A stretch of 51,407 nucleotides of DNA from an uncultured Bacteroidaceae bacterium. Lineage in GTDB: Bacteria > Bacteroidota > Bacteroidia > Bacteroidales > Bacteroidaceae. This document shows, piece after piece, positions 19,148 to 27,914 of this stretch. Each line of letters begins with the position of its first letter. Position 1 is the stretch's first letter. The translations under genes were made by a program, and so were the position numbers. The notes below the pieces were generated by a model. It was not told where the DNA came from, ran no database searches, and worked only from the letters and a program-made list of their open reading frames with translations. The stretch covers positions 1-51,407 of the forward strand of contig CAJOGQ010000021.1 of assembly GCA_905234125.1 (NCBI GenBank), in the 5' to 3' direction.

Positions 19148-19209
19148 ATATGATAAAGGACGAGAGAGGCGGAAATGAAAGTTTCCGCCTCTCTCGTCCT
19201 TTATCATAT
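19148..19209. terminator. Bidirectional terminator between guaB and cysK
   Basis: A perfect 28-base stem: 19148-19175 pairs with 19182-19209 around the loop TGAAAG. It separates two convergent genes. Confidence 0.85.
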
Positions 19210-19210
19210 A

Positions 19211-19266
19211 CTCTAAACCCTTAACTCTAAACTCTAAACACTAAACTCTTGTCTCTAAACTCTCAA
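19211..19266. repeat. Degenerate CTCTAAAC short repeats
   Basis: Several copies of CTCTAAAC, or near copies (ACTCTAAA, ACACTAAACTC, GTCTCTAAAC), fill the gap between the terminator and the cysK stop. A related stretch lies at about 41005-41042. Confidence 0.6.
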
Positions 19267-19269
19267 CTC

Positions 19270-20217
19270 CTACAGAGGATAGTTTTCAAAGTCGTAGAGA
19301 ACAGTAGAGAGGTAACGCTCGCCAGTGTCAGGCAAGAGTGCCACGATAACCTTGCCCTTGTTGGCTGGGTCTTTAGCCAGTTGGGTGGCTGCGTAGGCCG
19401 ATGCTCCAGAAGAGATGCCAACGAGAAGTCCTTCAGTGGCAGAGAGTTTACGGCTGGTCAGGATGGCAGCATCGTTGGGAGCCTTGAAGATTTCATCCAC
19501 GGCATTGCGATCGAATGTCTTGGGTACGAAGCCTGCACCGATACCTTGAATCTTGTGGGCGCCTGGAGCTTCACCACTCAATACGGCTGATGTTTCAGGC
19601 TCTACAGCAACAACTTTGATGTTGGGGTTGAGTTCTTTGAGGCGTTTGCCGATGCCACTGATGGTACCACCTGTGCCGACACCTGCCACGAAGATGTCAA
19701 TCTTTCCATCTGTGTCTCGCCAGATTTCTTCAGCAGTGGTGGCATAGTGGGTGGCTGGGTTGGCTGGATTCTCAAACTGTTGCAGGATGATGGAACCAGG
19801 AGTATTGTCACGCAGTTCTTCAGCTTTGGCGATGGCACCCTTCATGCCTGCTGAACCAGGAGTGAGCACAACTGTGGCTCCGTATGCTTTAACGAGGTTA
19901 CGACGTTCGATGCTCATGGTCTCAGGCATCGTGAGGATAAGTTTGTAACCCTTCACGGCACTGACGAAAGCGAGTCCCACGCCAGTGTTGCCAGAGGTTG
20001 GTTCGATGATGGTGGCACCAGGCTTGATGACACCACGCTTCTCGGCATCCTCAATCATGGCGAGGGCGATGCGGTCTTTCACTGAGCCAGCAGGGTTGAA
20101 GTACTCGAGCTTGGCGATGATATTCGTCTGAAGGTTCTCCTTGGCGGAGTAAGCGTTGAGTTGCAGAAGCGGGGTGTTGCCCACGAGTTCTGTCAGTTGT
20201 TTTGCTATTTTAGCCAT
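19270..20217 (-). CDS. cysK: Cysteine synthase A
   Basis: A PLP enzyme that makes cysteine from O-acetylserine and sulfide; 315 residues. The PLP lysine is in GSVKDRIA, the phosphate-binding loop is [12 protein letters not shown] and the later glycine loop is [12 protein letters not shown]. It has its own -7 box just upstream and faces guaB across a terminator. A second, paralogous cysteine synthase lies at 41280-42209 in the encapsulin operon; this one is probably the housekeeping copy. Confidence 0.94.
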   Translation of the reverse strand: MAKIAKQLTELVGNTPLLQLNAYSAKENLQTNIIAKLEYFNPAGSVKDRIALAMIEDAEKRGVIKPGATIIEPTSGNTGVGLAFVSAVKGYKLILTMPETMSIERRNLVKAYGATVVLTPGSAGMKGAIAKAEELRDNTPGSIILQQFENPANPATHYATTAEEIWRDTDGKIDIFVAGVGTGGTISGIGKRLKELNPNIKVVAVEPETSAVLSGEAPGAHKIQGIGAGFVPKTFDRNAVDEIFKAPNDAAILTSRKLSATEGLLVGISSGASAYAATQLAKDPANKGKVIVALLPDTGERYLSTVLYDFENYPL

Positions 20218-20247
20218 AGTAGTATGAAGTTTTTGTTATTTTGACTG

Positions 20248-20255
20248 CAAAGTTA
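20248..20255 (-). promoter_or_regulatory. Promoter of cysK (-7 box)
   Basis: TAACTTTG on the minus strand, 31 bases before the cysK start. The -33 box would fall in the 3' end of metY and is weak. It suggests that cysK can be transcribed separately from metY. Confidence 0.6.
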
Positions 20256-20266
20256 CGAACTTTATT

Positions 20267-21550
20267 TTATATTTTATCGAAAGCTTGCGACAAATCTGCA
20301 ATGATGTCGTCGATATGCTCCACACCGATGGAGAGTCGCACCGTTGATGGGGTGATGTGCTGTTCTTCCAGTTCCTCTGGTGAGAGCTGTGAGTGTGTTG
20401 TGGTGTAGGGGTGGATGACAAGTGATTTCACGTCGGCCACGTTGGCGAGGAGAGAGAAGATCTGGAGGGAATCGATGAACTTCCATGCGTCTTCATGTGT
20501 GCCGTTAATCTCGAAAGTGAAGATGCTGCCACCACCTTGTGGGAAGTACTTCGTGTAGAGGTCGTGGTCGGGGTGTGAGGGAAGAAGTGGATGGCTTACG
20601 CTCTTCACCTTTGGATGCTGAGCCAAAAATTCCACAACTTTCTGTGCGTTGTAAGAGTGACGTTCGATGCGCAATGGCAGTGATTCGACACCTTGCAAAA
20701 GAATCCATGCGTTGAAGGGCGATATGGTGGCACCTGTGTCACGGAGAATGACGGCACGGATACGGGTAACGAAGGCAGCAGCACCTGCCACATCTGCAAA
20801 CACGGCACCATGATAGGATGGGTCAGGTTTGGCGATGGTGGGGTATTTGTCTGCGTTGGCCTTCCAATCGAATGTGCCGGCATCCACGATGACACCACCG
20901 AGGGATGACCCATGTCCGCCGATGAACTTGGTGGCAGAGTGAACCACCACGTCGGCACCGTGTTCGATGGGACGGAAGATAATTGGGGCGAAGGTGTTGT
21001 CGACAATCACTATGATGTTGTGTTTGTGTGCAATCTCAGCGATGGCATCCAGATTGGTCACGTCGCTGTTGGGATTTCCGAAGGTCTCCACATAGACAGC
21101 CTTGGTGTTGGGCTGAATGGCATTTTCCAATGCCTGAAGGTCGTTGACATTGATGATAGTGTTGGTGATACCCTGTGTGCTGAGTGTGTGGGTGATGAGA
21201 TTGTAGGAACCGCCATAGAGGTTGTCGGCTGCTACGATGTGGTCACCATTTTGGGCGATGTTCTGGAGTGCGTAAGTGATAGCTGCGGCACCTGATGCAA
21301 CAGCAAGTCCTGCCACACCACCTTCGAGGGCTGCAACGCGCTCCTCAAACACGCTTTGGGTCGTGTTGGTCAGACGTCCGTAGATGTTACCTGCATCGCG
21401 AAGACCAAAGCGGTCAGCTGCATGCTGGGAGTTGTGGAATACGTAAGACGTGGTTTGATAGATAGGAACGGCACGTGAATCGGTGGTTGGATCTGCGGTC
21501 TCCTGACCAACGTGAAGTGCCAATGTCTCAATGTGAAGTTTTTTTGCCAT
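20267..21550 (-). CDS. metY: O-acetylhomoserine sulfhydrylase
   Basis: A PLP enzyme that makes homocysteine from O-acetylhomoserine and sulfide; 427 residues. The PLP-binding lysine is in HSATKFIGGHGSSLGG, and the start MAKKLHIETLALHVGQ with the Tyr/Arg-rich loop RLTNTTQSVFEERVAALEGG is typical of MetY. I chose the ATG at 21550; a longer reading begins 22 codons upstream across the promoter region and is not credible. cysK follows on the same strand. Together they are the housekeeping sulfide-fixing pair. Confidence 0.93.
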   Translation of the reverse strand: MAKKLHIETLALHVGQETADPTTDSRAVPIYQTTSYVFHNSQHAADRFGLRDAGNIYGRLTNTTQSVFEERVAALEGGVAGLAVASGAAAITYALQNIAQNGDHIVAADNLYGGSYNLITHTLSTQGITNTIINVNDLQALENAIQPNTKAVYVETFGNPNSDVTNLDAIAEIAHKHNIIVIVDNTFAPIIFRPIEHGADVVVHSATKFIGGHGSSLGGVIVDAGTFDWKANADKYPTIAKPDPSYHGAVFADVAGAAAFVTRIRAVILRDTGATISPFNAWILLQGVESLPLRIERHSYNAQKVVEFLAQHPKVKSVSHPLLPSHPDHDLYTKYFPQGGGSIFTFEINGTHEDAWKFIDSLQIFSLLANVADVKSLVIHPYTTTHSQLSPEELEEQHITPSTVRLSIGVEHIDDIIADLSQAFDKI

Positions 21551-21613
21551 AGTTGTATAATTTTTATAGATGAATATTATTTGTTTTAATCGAGCTTGTC
21601 CTGAAAGACGGTG

Positions 21614-21621
21614 CAAAGTTA
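21614..21621 (-). promoter_or_regulatory. Promoter of metY (-7 box)
   Basis: TAACTTTG on the minus strand, 63 bases before the metY start. A TTGG-like -33 lies about 21 bases upstream of it (near 21643). Confidence 0.65.
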
Positions 21622-21736
21622 CGGCGTTTTGTGAGATTTATCCAAGAAATGAATGTCAAAACGGAAAACAATTCTTTTACATACGCCTCTGATAGAAAGA
21701 TTATTCTGCTCATCCGTGCATTTTTTGCTCCAATCG

Positions 21737-21768
21737 TTTGGATATCTCGATGGAATGCTGTACCTTTG
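21737..21768 (+). promoter_or_regulatory. Promoter of the phosphatase/dipeptidase fusion gene
   Basis: The -33 box TTTG is at 21737-21740 and the -7 box TACCTTTG at 21761-21768, 20 bases apart. The start codon is 24 bases downstream. Confidence 0.75.
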
Positions 21769-21792
21769 CCGACATAAAAACTGCACATAACG

Positions 21793-23937
21793 ATGAAGCA
21801 AAAATTTTTGTGGATGCTTGTCGCCATCCTGTTCGTATGCGGCACTGTGAGCGCTGATGCTCAATCGAAGAATGAGAGGCATGCTGCCACTCCATCGAAG
21901 AAGGAGAAGAAGGTCAAGAGCGAGAAGAAGGACACTCCTTATTTCTCGTCCGATGAACTGCCTAATGCGTGTGTTTATCTCCCTGCTCCTCCTGATACGG
22001 CGAGCCTGTTATTTGTGGATGATTTTCAGCAGTTCTTATGGGGAAAATCCATGCGTAGCACACCACGCGGGAAGCAGGCCAGTTGGGAATCGCTCTATGG
22101 CACATCCCGCATGGCTACGGTGTTTGGCGAGGCGCTGGGCATGACCATCAGCAAGGAGGAGACTCCTGCCATTTGGCGTTTCATGAAGCGGGCAGGTGAG
22201 ACGGGCAACAAATCGACCAGCAAGGCGAAGAGAAAGTACATGCGTGTACGTCCTTTTGTCCGTGAAAACGAACATGTTGCGAGCGAGTTTGACAATGAAA
22301 ACGACCTTCGCCACAATGGTTCTTATCCCTCTGGACATACTGGACATGGGTGGGGCACTGCGTTGGCATTGGCAGAAATGGCTCCTGAATATCAGGACAC
22401 GATCTTGCGTAGAGGTTTTGAGTATGGACAGAGCCGTGTGATTGTGGGTGCCCATTGGCAGAGCGACGTAGATGCTGCCTATCTGACGGCTTCTGCTGCC
22501 TTCGCACGGATGCACACTTCGCCTGAATATCAGACAGATTTGGAAGAGGCACGTGCTGAATATCGTCGCATTAAGGGCATCAAGTCAGAAATCACCGAGG
22601 TGGGTTATCCCAAAGGAGAGAAGATTCTGGATGCCCCTGCTGATACGAGTTCCTACCGTTTCTATGGTGATGTGGTTTACTATTGGCAGACTAAGCGTGA
22701 ACGCGATACGGGTCGTGGCAAGCAAGCATTGGCTGATGCTGCTTGTGAAGAAAAAGATTTCTTCCGTTGCTTCACACCCAGCGTGGGAGTGACTCTTGGT
22801 GAAGAAGAGACACCTGCCATTGCCGCCCTGATGAAGAAGACTTTCGAAGAACTATGTAACGCCTCCACACGGATGAAATCGACACGCTTTCGCAAGCGTC
22901 CGTTTGTGCAGTTTGGCGAGCGTTCTGTTATGCCTGAATCGAATGATTATTATACCACCTCTTCAAGCTATCCATCGTCTCATTCCATTTTGGGGTGGGG
23001 TATTGCGCTCGCATTGGTGGAGATGGCACCGAATTGCCAAGATGCCATATTGACTCGTGGTTATGAATATGGTCGAAGCCGTGCCATTTTGGGATTTCAT
23101 TATGCCAGTGATATTCAAGCTGGTCGTATTGTTGCTGCCTGCACATTGGTGCGTCTGCACAACGATCCTGTTTTCCAGCAACTGATGGAGGCTGCCAGAG
23201 AAGAATATAATAAGGTATATAAGGATGTGAAGAAGGCTCCTGTGGCCAATGTCTCGCCCGATTCGTCAGAGGATTTTGTCAATCTGACGGATGTGGTGCC
23301 TGATGCCATCCTCGAAATCCGCTATTTTTCCACCTACAATTTTGTGGGTGCCCGCATTGACGGCTACGAAGAGCCCACGGCATTGCTCACTCGACGTGCT
23401 GCAGATAGTCTGCGTGCTGTGAGTGACGATCTGAAGGCACATGGTTATCGACTGAAGATTTATGATGCCTATCGTCCGCAATGTGCTGTTGACCACTTCA
23501 TGCGTTGGGGGGCTGCTGTGAACGACACGCTCATGAAGCCTTACTTCTATCCTGACCTCGACAAAAAGGTGCTTTTCCCGTTGGAATACATTTGTGAACG
23601 GAGTGGGCATACACGTGGTTCCACCCTCGATCTCACGCTCTTCGACATGGCGACAGAGAAGGAACTTGACATGGGTGGAACGTTCGATTGGTTCGGGCCA
23701 GAGAGTCATCCTGATTTCTGTGGTAATCCAGACAATCTTGACTATACTGGCGATAACCACAAGAGTCCAGCCAACCGTTCCATCACTTCTGTGCAGTTCT
23801 ACAACCGTATGGTGCTTCGTCGGGCGATGATGCGTCATGGCTTCAAACCTTTCGATACGGAGTGGTGGCATTTCACGTTGGCCGATGAGCCATATCCTGA
23901 CATTTACTTCACTTTCCCAGTGAAGCGACTTAAATAA
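21793..23937 (+). CDS. Periplasmic fusion: two acid phosphatase domains plus VanX-like D-Ala-D-Ala dipeptidase
   Basis: A 714-residue exported protein with three enzyme domains. After the signal peptide (MKQKFLWMLVAILFVCGTVS, then ADAQ) and a Lys-rich linker comes a class A PAP2 acid phosphatase domain (about 55-260) with the motifs VRPF (near 153), PSGH (179-182) and SRVIVGAHWQSD (214-225). A second copy (about 285-475) has RKRP (367-370), PSSH (394-397) and SRAILGFHYASD (429-440). The C-terminal part (about 495-714) is a D-alanyl-D-alanine dipeptidase with YDAYRP, SGHTRGSTLD (zinc His606 and Asp613) and EWWHF (catalytic Glu690, zinc His693). All key residues look intact. It could recycle cell-wall fragments or phosphorylated precursors. 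I do not see vanH or vanA, so glycopeptide resistance is not implied. Confidence 0.88.
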   Translation: MKQKFLWMLVAILFVCGTVSADAQSKNERHAATPSKKEKKVKSEKKDTPYFSSDELPNACVYLPAPPDTASLLFVDDFQQFLWGKSMRSTPRGKQASWESLYGTSRMATVFGEALGMTISKEETPAIWRFMKRAGETGNKSTSKAKRKYMRVRPFVRENEHVASEFDNENDLRHNGSYPSGHTGHGWGTALALAEMAPEYQDTILRRGFEYGQSRVIVGAHWQSDVDAAYLTASAAFARMHTSPEYQTDLEEARAEYRRIKGIKSEITEVGYPKGEKILDAPADTSSYRFYGDVVYYWQTKRERDTGRGKQALADAACEEKDFFRCFTPSVGVTLGEEETPAIAALMKKTFEELCNASTRMKSTRFRKRPFVQFGERSVMPESNDYYTTSSSYPSSHSILGWGIALALVEMAPNCQDAILTRGYEYGRSRAILGFHYASDIQAGRIVAACTLVRLHNDPVFQQLMEAAREEYNKVYKDVKKAPVANVSPDSSEDFVNLTDVVPDAILEIRYFSTYNFVGARIDGYEEPTALLTRRAADSLRAVSDDLKAHGYRLKIYDAYRPQCAVDHFMRWGAAVNDTLMKPYFYPDLDKKVLFPLEYICERSGHTRGSTLDLTLFDMATEKELDMGGTFDWFGPESHPDFCGNPDNLDYTGDNHKSPANRSITSVQFYNRMVLRRAMMRHGFKPFDTEWWHFTLADEPYPDIYFTFPVKRLK

Positions 23938-23967
23938 GAAGTTTCATTTTAATCATCAGAATAGACA

Positions 23968-24507
23968 ATGGAAAGCTTTAGAGATTTGGTGCAGATGCGC
24001 CGTAGTGTACGCAAGTTTACAGACGAGGACATCAAGCCCGAGGATTTGCAGACGATTCTTCGTGCCGCATTGATGGCTCCGACCAGCAAGGGAACGAGGG
24101 CTTGGCACTTCGTTGTGGTGGACGACAAGACGCTCTTGGAGAAAATATCGTTGTGCCGACCCATGGGCAGTCAGTTTATTGCTGGCGCCAAGGTGGCAGT
24201 CGTGGTATTGGGCGACAGAGACGTGACGGATGCTTGGTGTGAGGATGCCTCGATAGCTGCTGTCACGATGCAGTATCAGATTGCGGATTTGGGGCTTGGC
24301 TCATGCTGGTGCCAGGTGCGTAACCGATTCATGGAGAATGGTGAACCCTCCGACAATGTGCTTCGGTTCCTGCTTCGTTATCCTGAAAATCTGACTGCAG
24401 AGTGTGTCATTGGCATCGGCTATCCTGCCATCGAGCGCAAGCCACAGGACGAGGAGAAGCTGAAGTGGGAGAATGTGCATGTAGGACCTTTCCCCGAGGA
24501 GAATTGA
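23968..24507 (+). CDS. Nitroreductase family protein
   Basis: A 179-residue FMN-dependent oxidoreductase. It opens with the FMN-binding motif RRSVRKFTDEDI, followed by APTSKGTRAWHFVVVDD and a late GIGYPA segment, which together define the nitroreductase fold. The substrate is unknown. It starts 30 bases after the phosphatase/dipeptidase gene and ends 1 base before the next gene, so it probably belongs to one run of genes reaching to the Lrp regulator. Confidence 0.9.
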   Translation: MESFRDLVQMRRSVRKFTDEDIKPEDLQTILRAALMAPTSKGTRAWHFVVVDDKTLLEKISLCRPMGSQFIAGAKVAVVVLGDRDVTDAWCEDASIAAVTMQYQIADLGLGSCWCQVRNRFMENGEPSDNVLRFLLRYPENLTAECVIGIGYPAIERKPQDEEKLKWENVHVGPFPEEN

Positions 24508-24508
24508 T

Positions 24509-25270
24509 ATGAAGATCGTCTTGATTGGAGCTGGCAATTTAGCCACCAACTTGGGCAAGGCTCTGCAGGGGGCTGAGCATGAAGTCGTACAGGTTTGGAG
24601 TCGGACGGAAGAGTCGGCAAAGGACTTGGCTGACATACTGAAATGTTCCTATACGACGGATGTGAAAGCCGTCGTGAAGAGTGCGGATGTGTTCATCATC
24701 GCTGTGAAAGATGCGGTATTACCATCGGTGGCAGATGCGCTGAAAGAAGGGCGAGAAGGGCAGTTGTTCGTTCACACGGCAGGGAGCATGCCGATGGATG
24801 TGTTGCCATTCGCTCGTCGAGGGGTGTTTTATCCAATGCAGACCTTTTCAAAACGGAAAGAGGTGGATTTCAGCGTGATTCCATGTTTTGTCGAGGCATC
24901 GGACAAGTCGGATATGGCTTTTCTCATGTCACTTTCGAGAACCATCTCTGACACAGTCTTTGAGCTGGACAGCGAGAATCGGAAGTATCTGCATCTTGCT
25001 GCCGTGTTCTGTTGCAATTTTGCCAATCATTGTTTCAGCATGGGTGCTGATTTGTTGAAGAAGCATGGTGGCATCCCTTTCAGCGTGATGCTTCCGCTGA
25101 TCGACGAAACGGCCTCCAAACTCTATTCGATGTCTCCTCAGGAAGCACAGACGGGACCTGCCGTGCGTTGGGACAAGAATGTGATAGACAAACATCTGCA
25201 GTTGTTGGCAGAAGAGCCTAATCTGCAGAAGATTTACGAATTGATGAGTAAAAGCATACACGAGTTATGA
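24509..25270 (+). CDS. Rossmann-fold oxidoreductase with DUF2520 domain
   Basis: A 253-residue protein. The N-terminal Rossmann domain binds NAD(P) through [13 protein letters not shown] and resembles NADP-dependent F420 or pyrroline-5-carboxylate reductases. The C-terminal half matches the DUF2520 pattern ([16 protein letters not shown]...[17 protein letters not shown]). The true substrate is unknown. Its stop overlaps the start of the next gene by 4 bases (ATGA), a sign of coupled translation. Confidence 0.85.
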   Translation: MKIVLIGAGNLATNLGKALQGAEHEVVQVWSRTEESAKDLADILKCSYTTDVKAVVKSADVFIIAVKDAVLPSVADALKEGREGQLFVHTAGSMPMDVLPFARRGVFYPMQTFSKRKEVDFSVIPCFVEASDKSDMAFLMSLSRTISDTVFELDSENRKYLHLAAVFCCNFANHCFSMGADLLKKHGGIPFSVMLPLIDETASKLYSMSPQEAQTGPAVRWDKNVIDKHLQLLAEEPNLQKIYELMSKSIHEL

Positions 25271-25785
25271 TTAACTACGATTTGAAGAAGATACGGGCTG
25301 TGTTTTTCGATGTGGATGGCGTGCTCTCTTGTGAGACTATTCCACAGCATCCCACTGGCGACCCGATGCGAACCGTCAACATCAAGGACGGCTATGCCAT
25401 GCAACATGCGGTGAAGTGTGGGCTTATCCTTGCTATCATCACGGGAGGGCGGACAGAAGCCGTTCGCATCCGTTATGAGGGTCTCGGGCTGAAGGATGTG
25501 GTGCTGGGTGCGGCTGTCAAAATCAAGACCTATAATGACCTGAAGGAGAAGTATCAGCTTGCTGATGAGGAGATTGCATACGTGGGCGATGACATCCCTG
25601 ACTACGAGATTCTTCAGCAGTGTGGTCTGCCTTGCTGCCCAGTCGATGCGGCACCTGAGATCAAGGCCATCTGCACCTATATCTCCCACAAGGAAGGTGG
25701 TAAGGGGTGTGTTCGCGATATTTTGGAACAAATCTTAAAAGCGCAAGACTTATGGATGCACAACAGCACGGCCTTCGGTTGGTAG
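25267..25785 (+). CDS. kdsC: HAD phosphatase, KDO-8-phosphate phosphatase type
   Basis: A 172-residue capless C0-type HAD hydrolase that would dephosphorylate 3-deoxy-D-manno-octulosonate-8-phosphate in lipopolysaccharide core synthesis. The catalytic motif I is FFDVDGVL, motif II lies in ITGGRTEAV and motif III/IV is VGDDIPD. The length fits KdsC. It overlaps the gene before by 4 bases and the Maf gene after by 34. Confidence 0.87.
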   Translation: MINYDLKKIRAVFFDVDGVLSCETIPQHPTGDPMRTVNIKDGYAMQHAVKCGLILAIITGGRTEAVRIRYEGLGLKDVVLGAAVKIKTYNDLKEKYQLADEEIAYVGDDIPDYEILQQCGLPCCPVDAAPEIKAICTYISHKEGGKGCVRDILEQILKAQDLWMHNSTAFGW

Positions 25786-26351
25786 AGGGCTACAAAGTGA
25801 TTCTCGCCAGCAATTCGCCTCGTCGCAAGGAACTCTTGGGTGGTCTCGGCATTCCTTTCGAAGTGCGCACATTGAAGGACATCGACGAGAGTTATCCGGA
25901 TTCGTTGCGTGGTGAGGAAATCCCCATGTTCATCTCTGGGAAAAAGGCTGAGGCTTATAAGCAGGCGATGGCAGACGATGAGATGATTATCACGGCTGAC
26001 ACGATTGTGTATGACCACGGACAGGTGCTGGGCAAGCCCAAGGACAGGGAAGAGGCCATCTGCATGCTTCGCCAGTTGTCTGGTCATGCCCATGAGGTCA
26101 TCACGGGTGTGTCTATCGTCACAAAAGAGAAGACCCGTCAGTTTGCCTCGACCTCAAAAGTGTATTTTGATACGCTTGCTGATGATGAAATCATCTATTA
26201 CGTGGACAATTACCATCCGTTCGACAAGGCTGGCGCATACGGTGTGCAGGAGTGGATTGGCTATGTGGCCGTCACCCGCATCGAAGGTTCCTACTTCAAT
26301 GTGATGGGTCTGCCGATTCAGCGACTTTATACAGAATTGAAATCCTTTTAA
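25752..26351 (+). CDS. Maf-like nucleotide pyrophosphatase
   Basis: Hydrolyses non-canonical or modified nucleoside triphosphates (dTTP/UTP-type Maf); 199 residues. The substrate loop [10 protein letters not shown], the catalytic TADTIV and the KPKDREEA segment are clear. I chose the ATG at 25752 ([10 protein letters not shown]), which overlaps kdsC by 34 bases; an earlier Met at 25707 would extend the overlap without family support. The 3' neighbour is the Lrp gene, 10 bases away. Confidence 0.9.
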   Translation: MDAQQHGLRLVEGYKVILASNSPRRKELLGGLGIPFEVRTLKDIDESYPDSLRGEEIPMFISGKKAEAYKQAMADDEMIITADTIVYDHGQVLGKPKDREEAICMLRQLSGHAHEVITGVSIVTKEKTRQFASTSKVYFDTLADDEIIYYVDNYHPFDKAGAYGVQEWIGYVAVTRIEGSYFNVMGLPIQRLYTELKSF

Positions 26352-26361
26352 AACATACTAA

Positions 26362-26838
26362 ATGATGGATACATTTATGCATGAACTTGATGCGATAGAT
26401 TTGAAGATTCTTCGCATCCTCCAAACAAACTGCCGTCTGACCACCAAGGAAGTGGGTCAGCAGATTGGACTGTCAGTCACCCCCACCTACGAACGTCAGC
26501 GTCGCCTCGAACGTATGGGCTACATCAAGGGCTATGTGGCTGTGCTCGATGCCAACAAGATGGAACGTGGCTTCATGGTCTTCTGCAATGTGTCGATGAA
26601 GCAGATTAACAAACAGATTGCCAACGATTTCCGTGAGACCGTGGCTACTTGGGACGAAGTGACCGAGTGCTACAACATCTCGGGCAATGGTGATTATCTG
26701 TTGAAGATTTGTGTGAGCAGCATGCAGAAATACCAGCAGTTCATCCTCGACAAGGTGGGCGAATTTCCTTACATCGCGCAGATTCGTTCCTTCTTTGTGA
26801 TGGACACGCTGAAACTCACCTACGGCTTCTCCTTCTGA
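26362..26838 (+). CDS. Lrp/AsnC family transcriptional regulator
   Basis: A 158-residue regulator. The N-terminal winged HTH is LDAIDLKILRILQTNCRLTT and the following LSVTPTYERQRRLERMGYI; the RAM ligand-binding domain follows, with NISGNGDYLLKI. Such proteins form octamers that sense amino acids. The target genes are not evident. It ends the run of plus-strand genes and converges with the lipoprotein gene to its right, 6 bases between stop codons. Confidence 0.93.
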   Translation: MMDTFMHELDAIDLKILRILQTNCRLTTKEVGQQIGLSVTPTYERQRRLERMGYIKGYVAVLDANKMERGFMVFCNVSMKQINKQIANDFRETVATWDEVTECYNISGNGDYLLKICVSSMQKYQQFILDKVGEFPYIAQIRSFFVMDTLKLTYGFSF

Positions 26839-26844
26839 TTCGGC

Positions 26845-27678
26845 TTACTGATTCTCATGCATGGAAGGCATCAGCTTCTGCACCTCCTCATAACTGAGGC
26901 AGATGGAGAAGGCACCGTATGCGTATGGGGCAATATCGTATTCGTTGTAGTAGAATTCGATGCTGTCCTCGCGCAGTGCGAAGTTATTGCTGATGAACAT
27001 GTCCGACATCTCCAAGATGCCCCTTTTGTGCAGGTCTTCGAGCGAGCGTGCCTGGTTCATCTTCATGAGCTTTTCCAACAGCAGTTCCTGCAACTCCTGC
27101 TGTTGGGGATATGGGAAAAGGTTTTCGAGGGCAATGAACTCACCTGTCATCGCATTGAATCTCAGGATGGTTGTGATGGTGCAAGGATGTGCTCCCCCCA
27201 TGAAGACATCCTCCACCAGACGATAGTTGATGATGTTTTCACGGCCATATTCAGCACGACCCGTCAGATGGTCGTAATAGATGCTGGCCACCTCGTCGCC
27301 GTGGAACTCCTTCTTCACATCTTCGATATATTGTGCAACAGCTTCGTCAACCGTCAGCTCGCTCGACTGCTTCAGCAGAATCTCCACCAGTTGGTCGTTG
27401 ATGAGCTTGCACACCCGTTCGTTGGCCATATTGTCCGATTTCAGAAACTGCATGTCCACCTTCACGTCCATCTCGCGGTTCTCCTTCTTGTGCAGTTGGG
27501 CAAACGCGTCGCTGTCCTCCTCGTTGGTTTCGATGGGCGACTCTGTCAGTTGCTCCAATTTCTCCACGTTGTAGAACTCCAAATCGTTCCATTGCGTGCT
27601 CGAATTGCACCCTATGAGAATTAGTGAAATCAATGCTCCTAAAAACACAAATATGTCATGCGTGATATATCTTTTCAT
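26845..27678 (-). CDS. Lipoprotein with DUF3298/RsiV-like domain
   Basis: A 277-residue lipoprotein. The signal peptide MKRYITHDIFVFLGALISLI ends in LIGC, a lipobox. The C-terminal half fits the DUF3298 pattern (VFMGGAHPCTITT, FYYNEYDIAPYAYG), a fold shared with the Bacillus sigma-V anti-sigma RsiV and PdaC. The biological role in Bacteroidetes is unknown. I chose the ATG at 27678; a longer reading adds five residues before the signal peptide. It has its own minus-strand promoter. Confidence 0.85.
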   Translation of the reverse strand: MKRYITHDIFVFLGALISLILIGCNSSTQWNDLEFYNVEKLEQLTESPIETNEEDSDAFAQLHKKENREMDVKVDMQFLKSDNMANERVCKLINDQLVEILLKQSSELTVDEAVAQYIEDVKKEFHGDEVASIYYDHLTGRAEYGRENIINYRLVEDVFMGGAHPCTITTILRFNAMTGEFIALENLFPYPQQQELQELLLEKLMKMNQARSLEDLHKRGILEMSDMFISNNFALREDSIEFYYNEYDIAPYAYGAFSICLSYEEVQKLMPSMHENQ

Positions 27679-27701
27679 TGCTCTTCCTGCCAAAACGGAT
27701 G

Positions 27702-27709
27702 CAAAGGTA
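27702..27709 (-). promoter_or_regulatory. Promoter of the DUF3298 lipoprotein (-7 box)
   Basis: TACCTTTG on the minus strand, 23 bases before the chosen start. No clear -33 box. Confidence 0.65.
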
Positions 27710-27825
27710 CGGAAGAATTAGGAAATAGGAATGAGGAATGGGGAATTATTTGCCTTTCTGAACGATTTTTTGAGCAAAAGTAACAATTCCTTATTCCTAA
27801 TTTCTCATTCTTGATGAAAATTCCG

Positions 27826-27833
27826 TACCTTTG
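27826..27833 (+). promoter_or_regulatory. Promoter of the 27915 gene (-7 box)
   Basis: TACCTTTG, 81 bases before the start codon. The -33 box is weak. It is divergent from the lipoprotein promoter on the other strand. Confidence 0.6.
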
Positions 27834-27867
27834 CAGCCGGATTTTATCATTTTCCATTTTAACATTC

Positions 27868-27909
27868 TACATTTTACATTTTACATTTTACATTTAACAT
27901 CTAACATTT
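27868..27909. repeat. Tandem 7-bp ACATTTT repeat in a 5' leader
   Basis: Four to five copies of ACATTTT or close variants, then ACATTTA and ACATCTA, lie between the promoter and the start codon at 27915. The leader is otherwise A/T-rich. Confidence 0.7.
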
Positions 27910-27914
27910 CATAT

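Noticed and set aside
21793..23937. Vancomycin resistance gene cluster
   Set aside because: A VanX-like domain is present, but vanA/B ligase, vanH, vanR and vanS are absent and the domain is fused to phosphatases.
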